A stretch of DNA of 64,000 nucleotides from Paulownia fortunei. Lineage: Eukaryota > Streptophyta > Magnoliopsida > Lamiales > Paulowniaceae. The DNA lies in assembly GCA_019321725.1 (NCBI GenBank), contig CM033108.1, positions 3,604,001 to 3,668,000 on the forward strand. Direction: 5' to 3'. The position numbers were made by a program, and so were the translations under genes. A model generated the notes under the pieces. That model searched no databases. It was not told the origin of the DNA and saw nothing but the letters and a program-made list of their open reading frames with translations. Positions 1-11,250 of this stretch are shown here, piece after piece; within the stretch, counting starts at the first letter, position 1, and each line of letters opens with the position of its first letter.

Positions 1-2536
1 CCACCAAGAACTTGGCCAAACCGAAATCGGCTACATGAGCTTCAAAGCTCGAGTTCAACAATATGTTGTTCGACTTAACGTCCCGATGCACGATCAAAGG
101 CGAGCAGTCGTGGTGCAGATAGCACATCCCTTTGGCTGCATCCAATGCAATTTTGTACCTCAAGTTCCAGCTCAAATATCCACCCTTTTTCCCATGCAAT
201 GCCTCCCCCAAGCTGCCATTTCTCATGTATTCATACACAAGAAGGTTTGTGTCCTTGTTAGAGCAGAATGCCAGGAGTCTTACGATGTTCCTGTGCCTGA
301 TGTTGCCTAGTGTTCTAATCTCAGCTTTGAAGCCATGATCATGGCTGTTGATGCTGTTGAATCCTAACAGTTTCTTGACAGCAATTTCGACCCCATTTGG
401 CATTTTGCCATGGTAGACGATCCCGGCTCCTCCCCTGCCGATCACATTGCCATCTTTGACACATTCCAGGACGTCGGAAACTGAGAAATCGAGCTTTTGG
501 AAGGCGGTCATTTTCCAAGAATTCGAGCCATTTTTCTTGAATGACTTGGCCTTGACTATGGCTGCTGTTGCAAATACTAGGGAGCACATTAACAGGCCGA
601 GGGCGAAGACTAGCTTGAATGCATTGTGGGATTTTCCAGGTGGGCTTGTGATTGTTGTGACATTGCAGGGATTGTTCAACAAGGATCCACAGAGTTGAGG
701 GTTGCCCGCGAAAGAAGTAGCATTGAAGATCGAAAATTGGCCTGATTCGGGTAGCTTGCCAGAGAGATCATTAAATGAAAAATCAGCTGTTGTGAGGCTC
801 TTCATAGAGCCAATAGATTGGGGTATGGCCTCATTCAAGTGGTTTCTTGATAGGTTCAAGTAATTCAAGATTCGAATATTGGATATTTCTTGTGGGATTG
901 AGCCAGATAGGTTGTTCTGGCTCAAGTCCAGATAATTGAGATGGACACAATTGCCAATTTCATGAGGAATTTTACCGGTGAGAGAGTTTCCACTGAGGTC
1001 AAGCTTTACTGCTTGGTGAAGTTCACCAATGGAAGGAGGGATTGGACCGGAAAATTTGTTTCCACTAAGCAAGAGGATTTGGAGGGAAGAAAAATTTGAC
1101 AGGGAAAATGGCAAGGACCCTGAAAGCTGATTGTTTGAGAGATTCATTTGGCCTAGTTTAGTTTGGTTCGACCAAGAATTACTGTTTTCAGATAAGGAAC
1201 CAGACAACATATTGTTCTGCAATTCAAGAAAATTTAGCTCAGGCAGGTAAATGAAACCACTTGGAATGCTGCCATTAAAGTAGTTTTGCCCCAACCTCAC
1301 CCTAACAAGACTAGAACATGTGCCCAAGTCTTCTGGTATTGAACCAAAGAGAAAATTTTTGCGAAGAATTAGTATTCTAAGCTGCTTAGAGGTACACAAG
1401 TGTTCAGGGATTGTACCAGTGAGCTTGTTTGAAGACAAATCCAGGTTCTGCAGCCTCTGATTCTGGCCAAGATTCCTTGGGATTACGCCTGTGAAATTGT
1501 TCATCCAGAGAGCAAGAGTTTCCAGTTCAGGATAACCAGCAACAAAATCCGGTATTGATCCGTGGAATCTGTTGATGAACAGATTGAGAAGCCTGATCTG
1601 CTTGAGGTTGATGAGATCATATGGGATTTCTCCTGTGAATGCATTCAAAGAAAGATCAAGATTTACCAGGCTTGTCAAGTTGCCTAATTCCTTGGGGATT
1701 GGCCCGGAGAGTCGATTGACATGCAGAAACAAAGTATCAAGTGACTTCAAGTTCCCCAACTCTGGAGGGACTGAACCATCCAATTCACAAGTTGAAAGAT
1801 CCATGTGGACTAAATTCACTAACTTGCCAAACTCCCTAGGAATTCCACCCTCATAAACATTGTAATAGCCCAAGTAAATCTCCCTCAAGTTAGTGAGATT
1901 GCCCAATTCCTTGGGAATTTTCCCTTGAAGATCATTTCCAGTCAATGACAAGTACTCCAAACCAAGTAAATTCCCATAACTTGCCGGTATTCTGCCATAG
2001 AAATAGTTTCCTCCCAATTCCAAGTGCTTGAGATTATTCAAACTCAACACGCCAACTGGAAGGTAAGCAGAGAAGTTGTTGTTATATGCATCAAGCACTT
2101 CTAAATTAGCGAGGCTCGAGTAGTTCCAATCCAAATTCCCATTAAACTGGTTATTCGATATGTTGAGAAACCAAAGAGAGCTCATATTCTCAATCTTGAT
2201 TTCACCAGTGAAGTTGTTTCCATCAATGGACAGCTCCATCAGCTCGTCAAGGCTTGAAATGTCAGGTGAAACAGAGCCATACAGAGCCATATTCGATATG
2301 TTGAGCGAGACTACTCGGTCATGGTAGCATTTGATTCCACTCCATGAACAAACCGAGGTGGGATTAGAAGAATTCCAAGTGCTTATGGCCAAGTTAGAGT
2401 ACTGAAATCCTTGTTTGAGAGCGATTAAGGCATGAAAATCAGAAATGAGGGAGGAAGAAACAGAAGTGCTCACAAGTGAGGAGAGTGTTAATGCTAAAAC
2501 AATGAAGGGCACCATATTTTCTTGGAAATGTTTCAT
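1..2536 (-). CDS. BAM3: BAM3-like leucine-rich repeat receptor kinase, 3' end beyond the window
   Basis: This is a receptor-like Ser/Thr kinase of the CLAVATA1/BAM family, which in plants binds CLE peptides at the plasma membrane. About 845 codons read without a stop from ATG 2536 to the window edge; BAM3 proteins are about 990 residues, so roughly the last 150 are missing. In order: signal peptide (about 1-27), LRR N-cap with CSWSGIKC, about 20 LRRs of the LxxLxLxxNxLxGxIP type to about residue 590, a membrane segment at about 637-660, and a kinase domain with glycine loop GRGGAG (about 697-702), VKK lysine (about 719), HRDVK (about 815-819) and DFG (about 837). It is therefore an RD kinase with catalytic residues intact as far as visible. 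The block around [14 protein letters not shown] and the stretch [20 protein letters not shown] are typical of BAM3 rather than BAM1/2. No intron is visible. Family assignment is firm; the exact paralogue is inferred from remembered family sequence. Confidence 0.9.
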   Translation of the reverse strand, partial: MKHFQENMVPFIVLALTLSSLVSTSVSSSLISDFHALIALKQGFQYSNLAISTWNSSNPTSVCSWSGIKCYHDRVVSLNISNMALYGSVSPDISSLDELMELSIDGNNFTGEIKIENMSSLWFLNISNNQFNGNLDWNYSSLANLEVLDAYNNNFSAYLPVGVLSLNNLKHLELGGNYFYGRIPASYGNLLGLEYLSLTGNDLQGKIPKELGNLTNLREIYLGYYNVYEGGIPREFGKLVNLVHMDLSTCELDGSVPPELGNLKSLDTLFLHVNRLSGPIPKELGNLTSLVNLDLSLNAFTGEIPYDLINLKQIRLLNLFINRFHGSIPDFVAGYPELETLALWMNNFTGVIPRNLGQNQRLQNLDLSSNKLTGTIPEHLCTSKQLRILILRKNFLFGSIPEDLGTCSSLVRVRLGQNYFNGSIPSGFIYLPELNFLELQNNMLSGSLSENSNSWSNQTKLGQMNLSNNQLSGSLPFSLSNFSSLQILLLSGNKFSGPIPPSIGELHQAVKLDLSGNSLTGKIPHEIGNCVHLNYLDLSQNNLSGSIPQEISNIRILNYLNLSRNHLNEAIPQSIGSMKSLTTADFSFNDLSGKLPESGQFSIFNATSFAGNPQLCGSLLNNPCNVTTITSPPGKSHNAFKLVFALGLLMCSLVFATAAIVKAKSFKKNGSNSWKMTAFQKLDFSVSDVLECVKDGNVIGRGGAGIVYHGKMPNGVEIAVKKLLGFNSINSHDHGFKAEIRTLGNIRHRNIVRLLAFCSNKDTNLLVYEYMRNGSLGEALHGKKGGYLSWNLRYKIALDAAKGMCYLHHDCSPLIVHRDVKSNNILLNSSFEAHVADFGLAKFLV

Positions 2537-4316
2537 GGAAAGTGAGTTTGGAAGGGCTTGAAGAAAATACAAAGGATTTTAAGAGGCTGGCCGATAATGG
2601 ACTTTCCAGATAAGGGATTAAAAGGAGAAGGAATCTGAGGAAGTTCAAATTTGTATAGGCTTAAAGAATCAATCATCTTGAAAAAGAGTCTTCAACTTCA
2701 AGGAAGAAGCTAAGACTCCCCTTTTCTCCCTCTTGCTTTCCTCTTTTTTCTTTCAGCTCAGAAGAGATGAATAAGATCAAATTTGGAGTAAAAATTTTTT
2801 TGCAGAAGTTTATCATGAGCTTAAGCAAAGCAAAGGAGACAGAGGAGGAGGAGGAGAGGGGGTGGGGGACACTAAAAAGAAGGCTTCTGGTGGATGGAAA
2901 AACAGCCGTTGGATAACAGAAATTTAAAGTTAAGATTATGAATGAAAGTAAAGTTGATTCTCTTCCTTTCTTTCTTGCTCCCCCTCTTTATTCATATGAC
3001 CAAATTACCCCTTCAGCTTTAATCAAAGGGATAGCATTTTTACTTTGAGTGAGAGATGATGGAATTGCACTTTCAGCAATCAAGAATGGCTGAGTTGGCT
3101 TTCACATTTCTGATAGATGATAGCCATGGATCCTGGTTTTCCATGGACATCTAAATTAAGTTAAAAGGGGGAAAAGTGGTTGTTGTAATCAATGCATGCC
3201 ACTATTACGAAGATACTCCTCTAGTATCATTGACCCCAGGATTGATAATGACAACAGAAAGAGCTGTGGAGTGGCATTGTAGTTTTCAGTATATTTATGT
3301 ATTTATGTATTTTAGCATTGCATGAGAAACAAAAGTAACAGTAATATCAGAATTTTTGGGACCAGTTCTGTATTCAAGCCAAAAACATTTGCAGATTCTG
3401 CATGGCATGCACTTTGTGCCCCTGCTAGGAGCAGTATAGAATCCAATTTATTAGTATGCAAAGAGAAGGGTTTGTTTTTTTTTTTTTTTTTTGGTGGGGG
3501 TGGGGGGGTGGGCTAATTTTCATTGATAATAATTTTGAGGGTGCTGAATTCAGAAAATATCCTTTATATATATATATATATATAGAACACTTTGTTATAT
3601 TTGCTTTTAAGTTGAAACCTTTTTTACCATTCATCTGTAACTGTAAATTATTTAACTCAAGAAGAGGACTTTTGGGAAATGAACAGAAGATTTTGTGCTC
3701 ACAGAAAATCTCACTAGCAATCAGGTTTTCATGCAGGTGCACATTAACCATGGTGGTGATCCCTCAATCTTGGCGCACTTGTTAATTTGCATGACACATG
3801 TGCAGCAGTTTTCACAGTACTATGAATATTATAGTGAAAATTTAGTATTTGAGGACAGAAAATTTGTGTATTTTGATGTATAATACACCATCAAGGTTAA
3901 ATATTTTCTGTTCCAACTGCAATTCCCACAGCTAAAAAGGGTTGGGGACATGTGCCTGCAACAACAGTTGGATGTAAGAGAAGTAAAAGATGATGATTAT
4001 TATTATATCATTACAATGTTTTTCAAGAATGTTCAATATATAATTATGTAGCATGGATAGGTTGCATGGGAGAACCAACCAAAGAAGCTTTTTTTCCTTT
4101 TTTTTTTCTTTCCTTTTTTCCCCTTTTTTTGGTCCTTCTGCTTTATTCCTCCTCCCTGCCTTGTCCTACAGGAATGGGACCAAATTCTCACTATAGTAAT
4201 GTGCATTGAGCTTTATTAGAAGATGGAATAGTCCTAAAGAGAGGGCTGAAAAAGTAAAAGCAGAGATGAGAGAGATCTTTGCTTTTGATCTTCCACTTGA
4301 AAAGAAAAGCAAAGAT
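2537..4316. other. Upstream region of the BAM3-like gene; no gene seen
   Basis: The first 450 bases hold the presumed leader and promoter of the minus-strand receptor kinase and include a purine-rich GA tract near 2840-2870 on the plus strand. Beyond it is AT-rich DNA with a T-run followed by a G-run (3474-3510), a TA microsatellite (3565-3585) and T-rich tracts near 4090-4130. ORFs here are low-complexity and have no recognisable domain. Confidence 0.5.
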
Positions 4317-4442
4317 AAATCCATGATCTTCACATGGAAAAGAGTGCTCTTGTATTAACTTGAACACACTCAGAAAACCAAAAAAGAGAAAATCCATGAC
4401 CCCCCCCACCCTCATGCATGGAAAAGAGTGCTCTTGTATTAT
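4317..4442 (+). repeat. Imperfect direct duplication of about 75 bp
   Basis: The word aaatccatga, followed after a variable spacer by tggaaaagagtgctcttgta, occurs at 4317-4356 and again at 4391-4438. The spacer in the second copy has gained a run of C. The pair sits immediately before the 41-bp minisatellite, which suggests one unstable locus. Confidence 0.7.
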
Positions 4443-4575
4443 TATTAAGAAGTTCCAAAAAACACTTAACACCACACACACATTAATAAGAAGTTCCAAA
4501 AAACACTTAAACACGACACACACATTAATAAGAAGTTCCAAAAAACACATAACACCACACACACACACACACACA
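4441..4575 (+). repeat. Minisatellite, three units of 41-42 bp ending in (CA)n
   Basis: Units start at 4441, 4482 and 4524. Each begins attaataagaagttccaaaa (first copy attatt...), continues with aacacttaacacca and ends in a short CA run; the last unit runs into an expanded (CA)n to 4575. Units are about 90% alike. The repeats abut with no unique spacers. Confidence 0.9.
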
Positions 4576-5394
4576 AAGTATGGCTTATGTCATAGATTTG
4601 AAGGTGGCTCCACTCATGTTTAAACCTCTCATGGAGGGCAGAACTGTTTATTAACACAGCCAAGAGGGTGCCCTTTTGAGGTGTCTCTGTCTGCCTAATT
4701 GATGGGCAGCTCCTCACTTTGAAGAGTCATTTTCATGTGGCCTGCCATAATTTTGTTAACTGAATTTCTTCTGTAATCATTCATAGCCTACTTACACTAG
4801 ATGAGGAAGAGACTTGTCGATATTTAGGAAGGTTAAAAAAAAAAAAAAAAAAAAAATCAAGAAAGAAACAGAAAATTGGAGTCTTATGTTTGACCTATAT
4901 AATGAAACACTCAAAGGAGTAACATGTGAACTCAACCCACCATAGTCACCTCAACCTCAGGCCCTTCAGTTTTCATTCCATCAAAAAAACAAGACACATT
5001 TGAAAGTTGGAACAGAGTTATGCTACTAGAAATGCATCCGTATAACGTCGTATGGAAATATAAAATAAACATTTTATGCTAGTCCAAGTGCATTACATTA
5101 CATGTCTTGTAGATACCACATATCACACTTAGACAGCAGTGAAAAAGTCGTGTCAATTATTGCATGCATCATTGCGTCGATCAGAAAACGTGACTTGGGA
5201 AAGAGCAATTAGGGTGTCGCCCTCCAAAGACATGCACTTGTGCATCTTTCAGAAAGGGCAAAATCTACTATTATTATGTTGTGGAGCTTATGTTTGTCCT
5301 CCCAGTCCCGTAGATCAGATAGTACAATTCTCAAGCAGGCTTTTTCTGCTCCATCCAAGCAAAGAAGCCACATATTTTTCATCATACAAAAAAG

Positions 5395-5419
5395 GCAGCA
5401 GCAGCAGCAGCAGCAGCAG
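5395..5419 (+). repeat. (GCA)8 trinucleotide microsatellite
   Basis: Eight perfect GCA units lie inside short non-homologous ORFs on both strands (poly-Gln or poly-Cys depending on frame). No surrounding coding homology is seen. Confidence 0.95.
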
Positions 5420-5498
5420 ATGTGACTCATTGTGCCATATGATCAGAAACACTCATAATTTTCACAGCCCACAAGAGAATTTCCACATATGATTTACA

Positions 5499-5708
5499 TT
5501 TACGCTATGTTTGGTTTAAAGATTTTGACGAGAAAAAAGAAAATATTAGGATAAAGAAAACCAGAAAAGTTTTCTTGAACTATATAGTTTTCTCTCAATT
5601 TTTCTTTTCATTTCTGTTTTCCCTAGTAACCCATTAAGAGAACATGGTTTCTCTTCCGTTTTCTTTTCTTTTTCCTTATAAATTCCTTGAACCAAACAAG
5701 CTGTAAAG
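5499..5708. mobile_element. MITE-like element of about 210 bp with imperfect terminal inverted repeats
   Basis: The left end reads tttacgctatgtttggttta. The reverse complement of the right end reads tttacagcttgtttggttca. The two match over about 23 bp with a few differences. The interior is T/A-rich and has no coding capacity. A clear target-site duplication is not visible, so superfamily is unassigned; TGTTTGGTT termini are common in plant non-autonomous elements. Confidence 0.5.
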
Positions 5709-6424
5709 GAAAAGATTGTAAGAAGTATTTAATCATGTGCTATATTATTGACTTATTAGACCATAATGTCCACTTATTAATTTGTTGATTTTATTCCATC
5801 AATGTGTATAGAACATAATTGCTTCAATTCCATCTTTAGTTTTTTTCAAAGCACACATGATCACTAGAGCATCAATTGCAACTTTTCCATGATCTAAAAG
5901 CACAAAGTCTAGAGATACACGTATACTATATGATCATAAAAGAATTTTGGAGTCAAATTATTATAAACTTTTACAAAAGCAAGATATAAATGTAGTATAC
6001 GAGTCGGGGACGAAGAGGGTTGTGATGTATATGTCTATAATTAAATGTACGTATATGTTCTGAGGGAACAAAATGACCATATTGTAATACATTAAGGATG
6101 ATTATAGTAATGAAATGGCACTACTTTGGCTTTGACTAGAGAGGCAGCCTGTTCTTGAAAAGAAGAGGCATGAGCCCCTAAAGCAGAGAATCAAGAATTC
6201 ACGTTTAGAAAGCCTTTGTCTGATGGTCCTAAGCTTTCTCTCAAAGTTGTTTGATTTATGTTGAGAAGAAGCATCTTTAAGTGGTGGCCTGGATTTCTGC
6301 AATTGGTCCTGTTTTTCTTGCCTTTGGTGGGAAAGGGTGTATTTTTGAAATAAGGAAAATAGAGGGGTAAAAAAAGGAAAGAATCAATACATATACAAAG
6401 AGAGAAAAGGAGAAGGAAGTTTGC

Positions 6425-6790
6425 TTTCATTTTCATTCTTGCATTTTCTTTCTTCCAAAATGAAAATATCTTTATCAGTTGTATTTTTTGAAAATGATAT
6501 TTTCATTACTCAAAAATATCAATTATTTATTATAATATTTAAATAATTTCATACCCTGCAACATTACTAACTACAACAAAACAACATTAACAGATAGAAA
6601 AAGAAAAAAAAATTGGTTTCATTTTCATTCTTATATTTTCCTTATTCGGAAACGAAAACACGTTTGCTACTTGTATTTTTTTTAAATTATATTTTCATTC
6701 CTAAAAAATATCAATCACCTATTACAATATTTACATAATATTATACCCTATTATAACATCATTAACTACAACAAACAAAAATGACAATAT
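6425..6790 (+). repeat. Diverged tandem duplication with a period of about 192 bp
   Basis: Copy 1 (6425-6616) and copy 2 (6617-about 6790) both start tttcattttcattctt. They share in order a tgtattttttt...attttcatt block, aaaaatatcaat, tattataatattt-like and cataccct-like segments, and attaactacaacaaa. Identity looks like about 75-80% by eye. No coding potential. Confidence 0.75.
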
Positions 6791-8009
6791 ATCTATAGTT
6801 GAAACGTCTTCCACTTATTACAACAAATAACATTAATAAGACATTTATAGTAAAAAAATATCCCTCAAAATAATGCATTATATCGTTTCTTCCCAATAAA
6901 ATATTCAAATGTATTTTTATTCTCCACTCATTCTTCAATTCGACTACCAAAATATCTTCTCTCAAATAATTTTTTTCAAAACAACCAAAAATAACACCAA
7001 ATAAAGCCTAGAATTTGAAAAAGGGATTTGAAAGTTTGGAAATGCAAACAAAAATGATCCTTGTGTGGCAATATGGGTTTATGCTAGGTGCATGCTAAAA
7101 CAAATGGGGGTACTAATAACTGCATACTTGAATTAATTAATAAATAGACTTACATGTTTAATAAATTGAATTATACTCTTTAATTATTGAATTAATATAA
7201 GAGGTTCTTTACATAATAATTACTCTTCAATTTTTTTTTGTAAATTTCAATACAATATCATAGTTATTACATTTTGTCCTTTTTGTAGAGCAACTTGAGC
7301 AAAGTGCTGAACATGATGTTTCATGTGTACAAAATCAAGAGATCCTGAATCCTTAAAAGGACAAGATGTTAGATTTGCTAAATTTTCTGTTTCTTGCATT
7401 ATATGAATTAATCTGATGATCATTAGTTCCTAATCCTTCCTTTATTGCATCATGCTGGCCCACTTATTTTCTTTGCAAAAAATTAAAAAATATATATATT
7501 GGAAATTGCTCAACCATTCACTTTAGAAGTCATTTTCCAGTCTACAGCACACTTCCATTATCCATCAATAACAATATGTCACATCATGATTGTCTCCTCT
7601 CAAATTTTTGTCACATGGATCATATATATTTTGAATCATAAAATTAATACTTCTAGAAACACAACCCAACTTTCCCTCCAACTCAAACTTTGGGGCAATA
7701 TTTGGTTTCATTTTTGAATGAAATTTCTTTTGAGGAAATATATCCAACAATGTGAAGTATGTAGTTTTATTTTTTAAAGAAATATTTTATATTTATTGTC
7801 GTGCTCAATTATAACTTAAGTTTAAAAAAATTTAACAGGTCCAACGTAATAAGTCAAAGTGTATAATTTTAAAAACTCATTTGGTGCATACACTCGGCCA
7901 CATTGAAATATAATTCTAACTCGTGTAACCATAAATATTCTTACATTCCTTCATTTTAGAGGTACCATATTTGATATTGAGCATATATAGCTTTCAATTA
8001 CTTGCTTTG
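6791..8009. other. AT-rich intergenic DNA, no feature recognised
   Basis: The stretch is very AT-rich with short poly-A/T runs. Short ORFs near 7499-7750 have no recognisable domain and unnatural composition. I see nothing that supports a gene. Confidence 0.5.
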
Positions 8010-8220
8010 GTTTTGATTTGAACGTCGGAGAATTTTCGGGTCAAGTTCTGACTTGAGCGTCGAACGATTTTTCGCCAGGACAATCCCAACACTCTAACGA
8101 ATTATGTGTGTCGCAGGCAAGAGCCTACCTATGAGTTGATAGCTCGCGAAAAGTTGATATTTTAGAGATATCAAATTTTGTCAGATTTTGTTGGTTAGTG
8201 GAGTTCGATCATTATTTTAT
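8010..8220. mobile_element. Possible LTR-retrotransposon scrap
   Basis: A locally GC-richer patch in very AT-rich surroundings contains two near-identical words, gaacgtcggagaatttt and gagcgtcgaacgattttt, separated by gggtcaagttctgactt. Text of the form ACTTGAGCGTCG is reminiscent of plant LTR ends, but that is a remembered resemblance. No paired LTR, primer-binding site or protein coding is visible. Confidence 0.25.
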
Positions 8221-8723
8221 ATTATTGTATATATTTTATTAATGTTTGAAATATGTAAATATATATTTTTTATTGGTATAATAATTTAAATATGTATAAA
8301 GATATATAATATAATAATTAATGAATATATATGTATAGTAACTATTAGAATTTTTTAAAAAATATTTTGAGAAAAAAAATAACTCTTTGATTTTATTTTC
8401 CCGAAAATAAAAGTAAAACCAAAGAGAAATCAATTCCTGAAAGTCTGTACTTGGGTAGACTAGAATCAGCCAGTCCTACGACATTACAACTCTTTATGTG
8501 TGTGATGAAGAGAGGTGATTTTTTGTGATCCGTTAATTATCCCAATTTGAAATATCCAGTTTTGGTTTAGGATGAATATCAGTTTTTCCCCCTCAACTAA
8601 ATTTATGATCTCACTTTGCCACCTCCAATCAAAAAAATATAATTTATTTGTTAATTTTATCCCTTTTTCAAAAGAAAAATATTACTTGTTTGAACTTTAT
8701 AATATAAAGCAATTAATTTAAAT

Positions 8724-9395
8724 TAAAGCAATTACATAATGACAAAGTTAAATTTTTATATTTGTTTTTATTGTTTAAAAAAATATTTAATAAATTAGTT
8801 TCATTCTTAATTACCATAAATAACTGTTAAATAATAAATACTTTCAAATAAAGTTTGAATGACCTTTGAAGAAAAAGGTGCCAATAAAACAAAAAATGGA
8901 TAGATAAAGAATAGTGCAAATACTTAAGGCTGCCAAACAACTCTTTATTAAGAACTGGACAAAATAGCTCATAATATGTGGAGAAGAGTGACTCGAAGGA
9001 GGGTCAAAGTGACCACTCCTGAGCCGCTATTTTCCAAAATATAGGTATCCATAAAATTATAAGAGCAACCATATAATGGCAAAGTTAAATTTTTATATTT
9101 ATTTTTGTATGTGAAAAAATTATGTAATTGGATTAATTTCATACTTAATTATCATAAATAGCAATACAGTAATTAGTACTTTCAGAAAAAAACTCGAATA
9201 AAAAAAAGGTTCTTACATTTGATACTCATAAAAAATGAGGTAGATACCTTATACATAGGTACAAGACAACGCTCTCTAAACAACGCGACAAAATAGCCTC
9301 AAAACTTTTGGAGAAATATGCCTTCTCATAAAAGGGATCATAGCGATCAGGACCGAGCAGCTGTTTCCCAAATCTATAGGTCTCAGATCATATAC
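8724..9395 (+). repeat. Diverged direct duplication, unit about 335 bp
   Basis: The unit at 8724-9055 recurs at about 9060-9395. Both copies contain in order: an attacataatgacaaagtt-like start, aaatttttatattt, ttcattcttaattaycataaat-like text, a GACAAAATAGC block, 'gtgaccactcctgagccgct' against 'gcgatcaggaccgagcagct', and a final ttcccaaa(t)...tataggt. The order of several independent anchors is conserved, so this is a real duplication although diverged. Confidence 0.65.
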
Positions 9396-9399
9396 AGGA

Positions 9400-10070
9400 T
9401 CATCAATTGGAGTTGACGCTTGCCCGGTGGAAGAAGGTCAATGAGATTCATGAATTGCCCTATATTTTCATTATTAGTATTCAAGATTTGGAAAGACGAT
9501 TTTACTCACACAAGCCTTATCGTTATTAGATATTTAACAAATATTTATGATAATTAAAATTAAAATCAAATTCTAAATAAAAATATTTTTTTTATACATT
9601 AATCTAAATGTAAATTCAACTAGTTGGTCTAGTTTAAATTAATTACTTTGTATTATTAGGTTCAAATAATAATTTTAAAGTTTAAATATTTTTCTAATAT
9701 TATTTTTTTATATAAAAAGAATAAATTTAAAAAATAAATTATATTTCTTAGTTGGAGGGTTAAAATGCTACCATGCATAAAGTTGAAGGAGTATTCACCA
9801 TTTTGTTTATTAAAAATGAAAAAAACTCTCTCTTTCACAAACATATGCAAATGGATTATGTTCATAAAATTAAATAATTTGGCAATATTACCTTGGTAAG
9901 TGTCATAGGGTATCGAAATATAAAAAAAATACTTTATTTTCACCCATATTAAGTTTAATTGCGCACTAATCAATCAACCAATTCTTACTCACACACTATC
10001 GTATTTGAATGTAGTTTGAGTGTAGTGTTTATATAAACCACACACACATGCAAAAAATGTAAAACAACAC
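9400..10070. other. AT-rich intergenic DNA, nothing recognised
   Basis: No repeat structure, RNA gene or coding region could be supported. A minus-strand ORF at 9662-9973 is rich in Phe, Ile, Lys and Asn, as expected of translated AT-rich noncoding DNA. Confidence 0.5.
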
Positions 10071-11250
10071 CCTAGTTATAGGAAAACTTTCAACCTCGTA
10101 TTATCTTCCTCAAGTACATGGTACAAAGATTGCCAAAGCTTGCACACAATAATCAAAACATACAACTCTTGGCCTTACTAAATAGACGACATAAAACTAT
10201 GCAGTGGACATCCCGACTACATTGGAAAAACCATCCAATCAAATACCAACATGTGGCAAAGCATTCTAGTTATCCTATGCAACCATCTACCAAATGTCGG
10301 GCGGTTTGGTTTGGCCAAGAACCGCCCACATGTCCCTCATATGCCTGGAAACTATCAGGAAGACTTATCATCCGCATGTCCAAGAATGGGATAACCATAT
10401 GCCACCTGGTCGAGCACATTTAACGTACTTGCCAACCCGTTCGTGAGCATGTGAAGTTCCCACGCATGTCGGAAGCAAACCACTCTACTACTGGTACAGA
10501 GACTAGATAGAAGGTTGCTCATCTAGCCCAACGGATCCATTGTTTATGCGGTAGTGCAATGTTGCTGAAAAAGAGAAACCTATATGTCATGGTTTACGCC
10601 ACCTGGGAGAAATCTTGCACACTGGTGGTCATCCATCAGAGGCACTCCTTACACTTACACGCAAGGCCCAACTCATTGCTCGCAACACTCAACTAATGTC
10701 CCGACAAGATGCCCAACAACATGCCCATAAAGTTCAGCCGACACAAACTACGCAACACGGTCTGCTCGTGCTCGCCCAACAACTAACATTACCACTCGAT
10801 GGGAATGGGACAACCCACCCACATGTCAGATTGGACTTTGGGTTGACCTATAATAGATCCCAAACTAGGCCATGATGCACCCCACCAAGCCATGGCCGAG
10901 GCCTACGGGCAGCCAGGCGGGAAGGGCCTCCAAGAACATCTTCTCGATAATGGGCTTAAAAATATTTTCCTTTGAGACGACAATAGACATTAAAAAGTCA
11001 AGGAAGCACACCCCACCTATCTCAACATCTAAGTATCCAATCAAGCCACCGTTTACTCCTATGTAATTCTTGTGAATCACAGTTTCATACCGAAGTCCTA
11101 ACTCCAATCGTGATTCGTACCATCCGATGTGTTCTCGACATTGGCATCCGTGTGTGCCCGACATTGGCACCTAACTGTGTTGTCCACCTACCGTGCATTG
11201 TTAGCCATCACCTGATGGATTACTAAGTTACCAATTTCAGCACTGGCCCA
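10071..11250. mobile_element. GC-richer island, possibly a decayed retroelement or LTR
   Basis: About 1.2 kb is clearly richer in G+C than the DNA on either side and has repeated CCGACA/TGTCGG words, including cgacattggca twice near 11136-11165. A TATA-like tttatataaacc lies just before it (10028-10039). Short ORFs occur on both strands (10118-10423, 10615-10875, 10865-11170 minus) but none has a domain I recognise. Composition and lack of coding sense fit a degenerate LTR or retroelement fragment; no terminal repeats or target duplication could be found, so this is a guess. Confidence 0.3.

Noticed and set aside
4441..4575. Three regularly spaced repeats resembling a mini CRISPR array
   Set aside because: Units abut without unique spacers, end in CA runs, and the genome is a plant's.
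4191..4717. Overlapping minus-strand ORFs (127 and 83 residues) rich in Cys, Val and Leu
   Set aside because: They are translations of the 41-bp minisatellite and CA repeat; periodic, no homology, no gene context.
5209..5430. Minus-strand ORF with a poly-Cys run and plus-strand ORF with a poly-Gln run
   Set aside because: Both are reading frames of the (GCA)8 microsatellite with no further coding sense.
10118..10423. 101-residue ORF in the GC-richer island
   Set aside because: No domain, no splice context, and equally long ORFs lie on the other strand; likely chance in a GC-richer patch.
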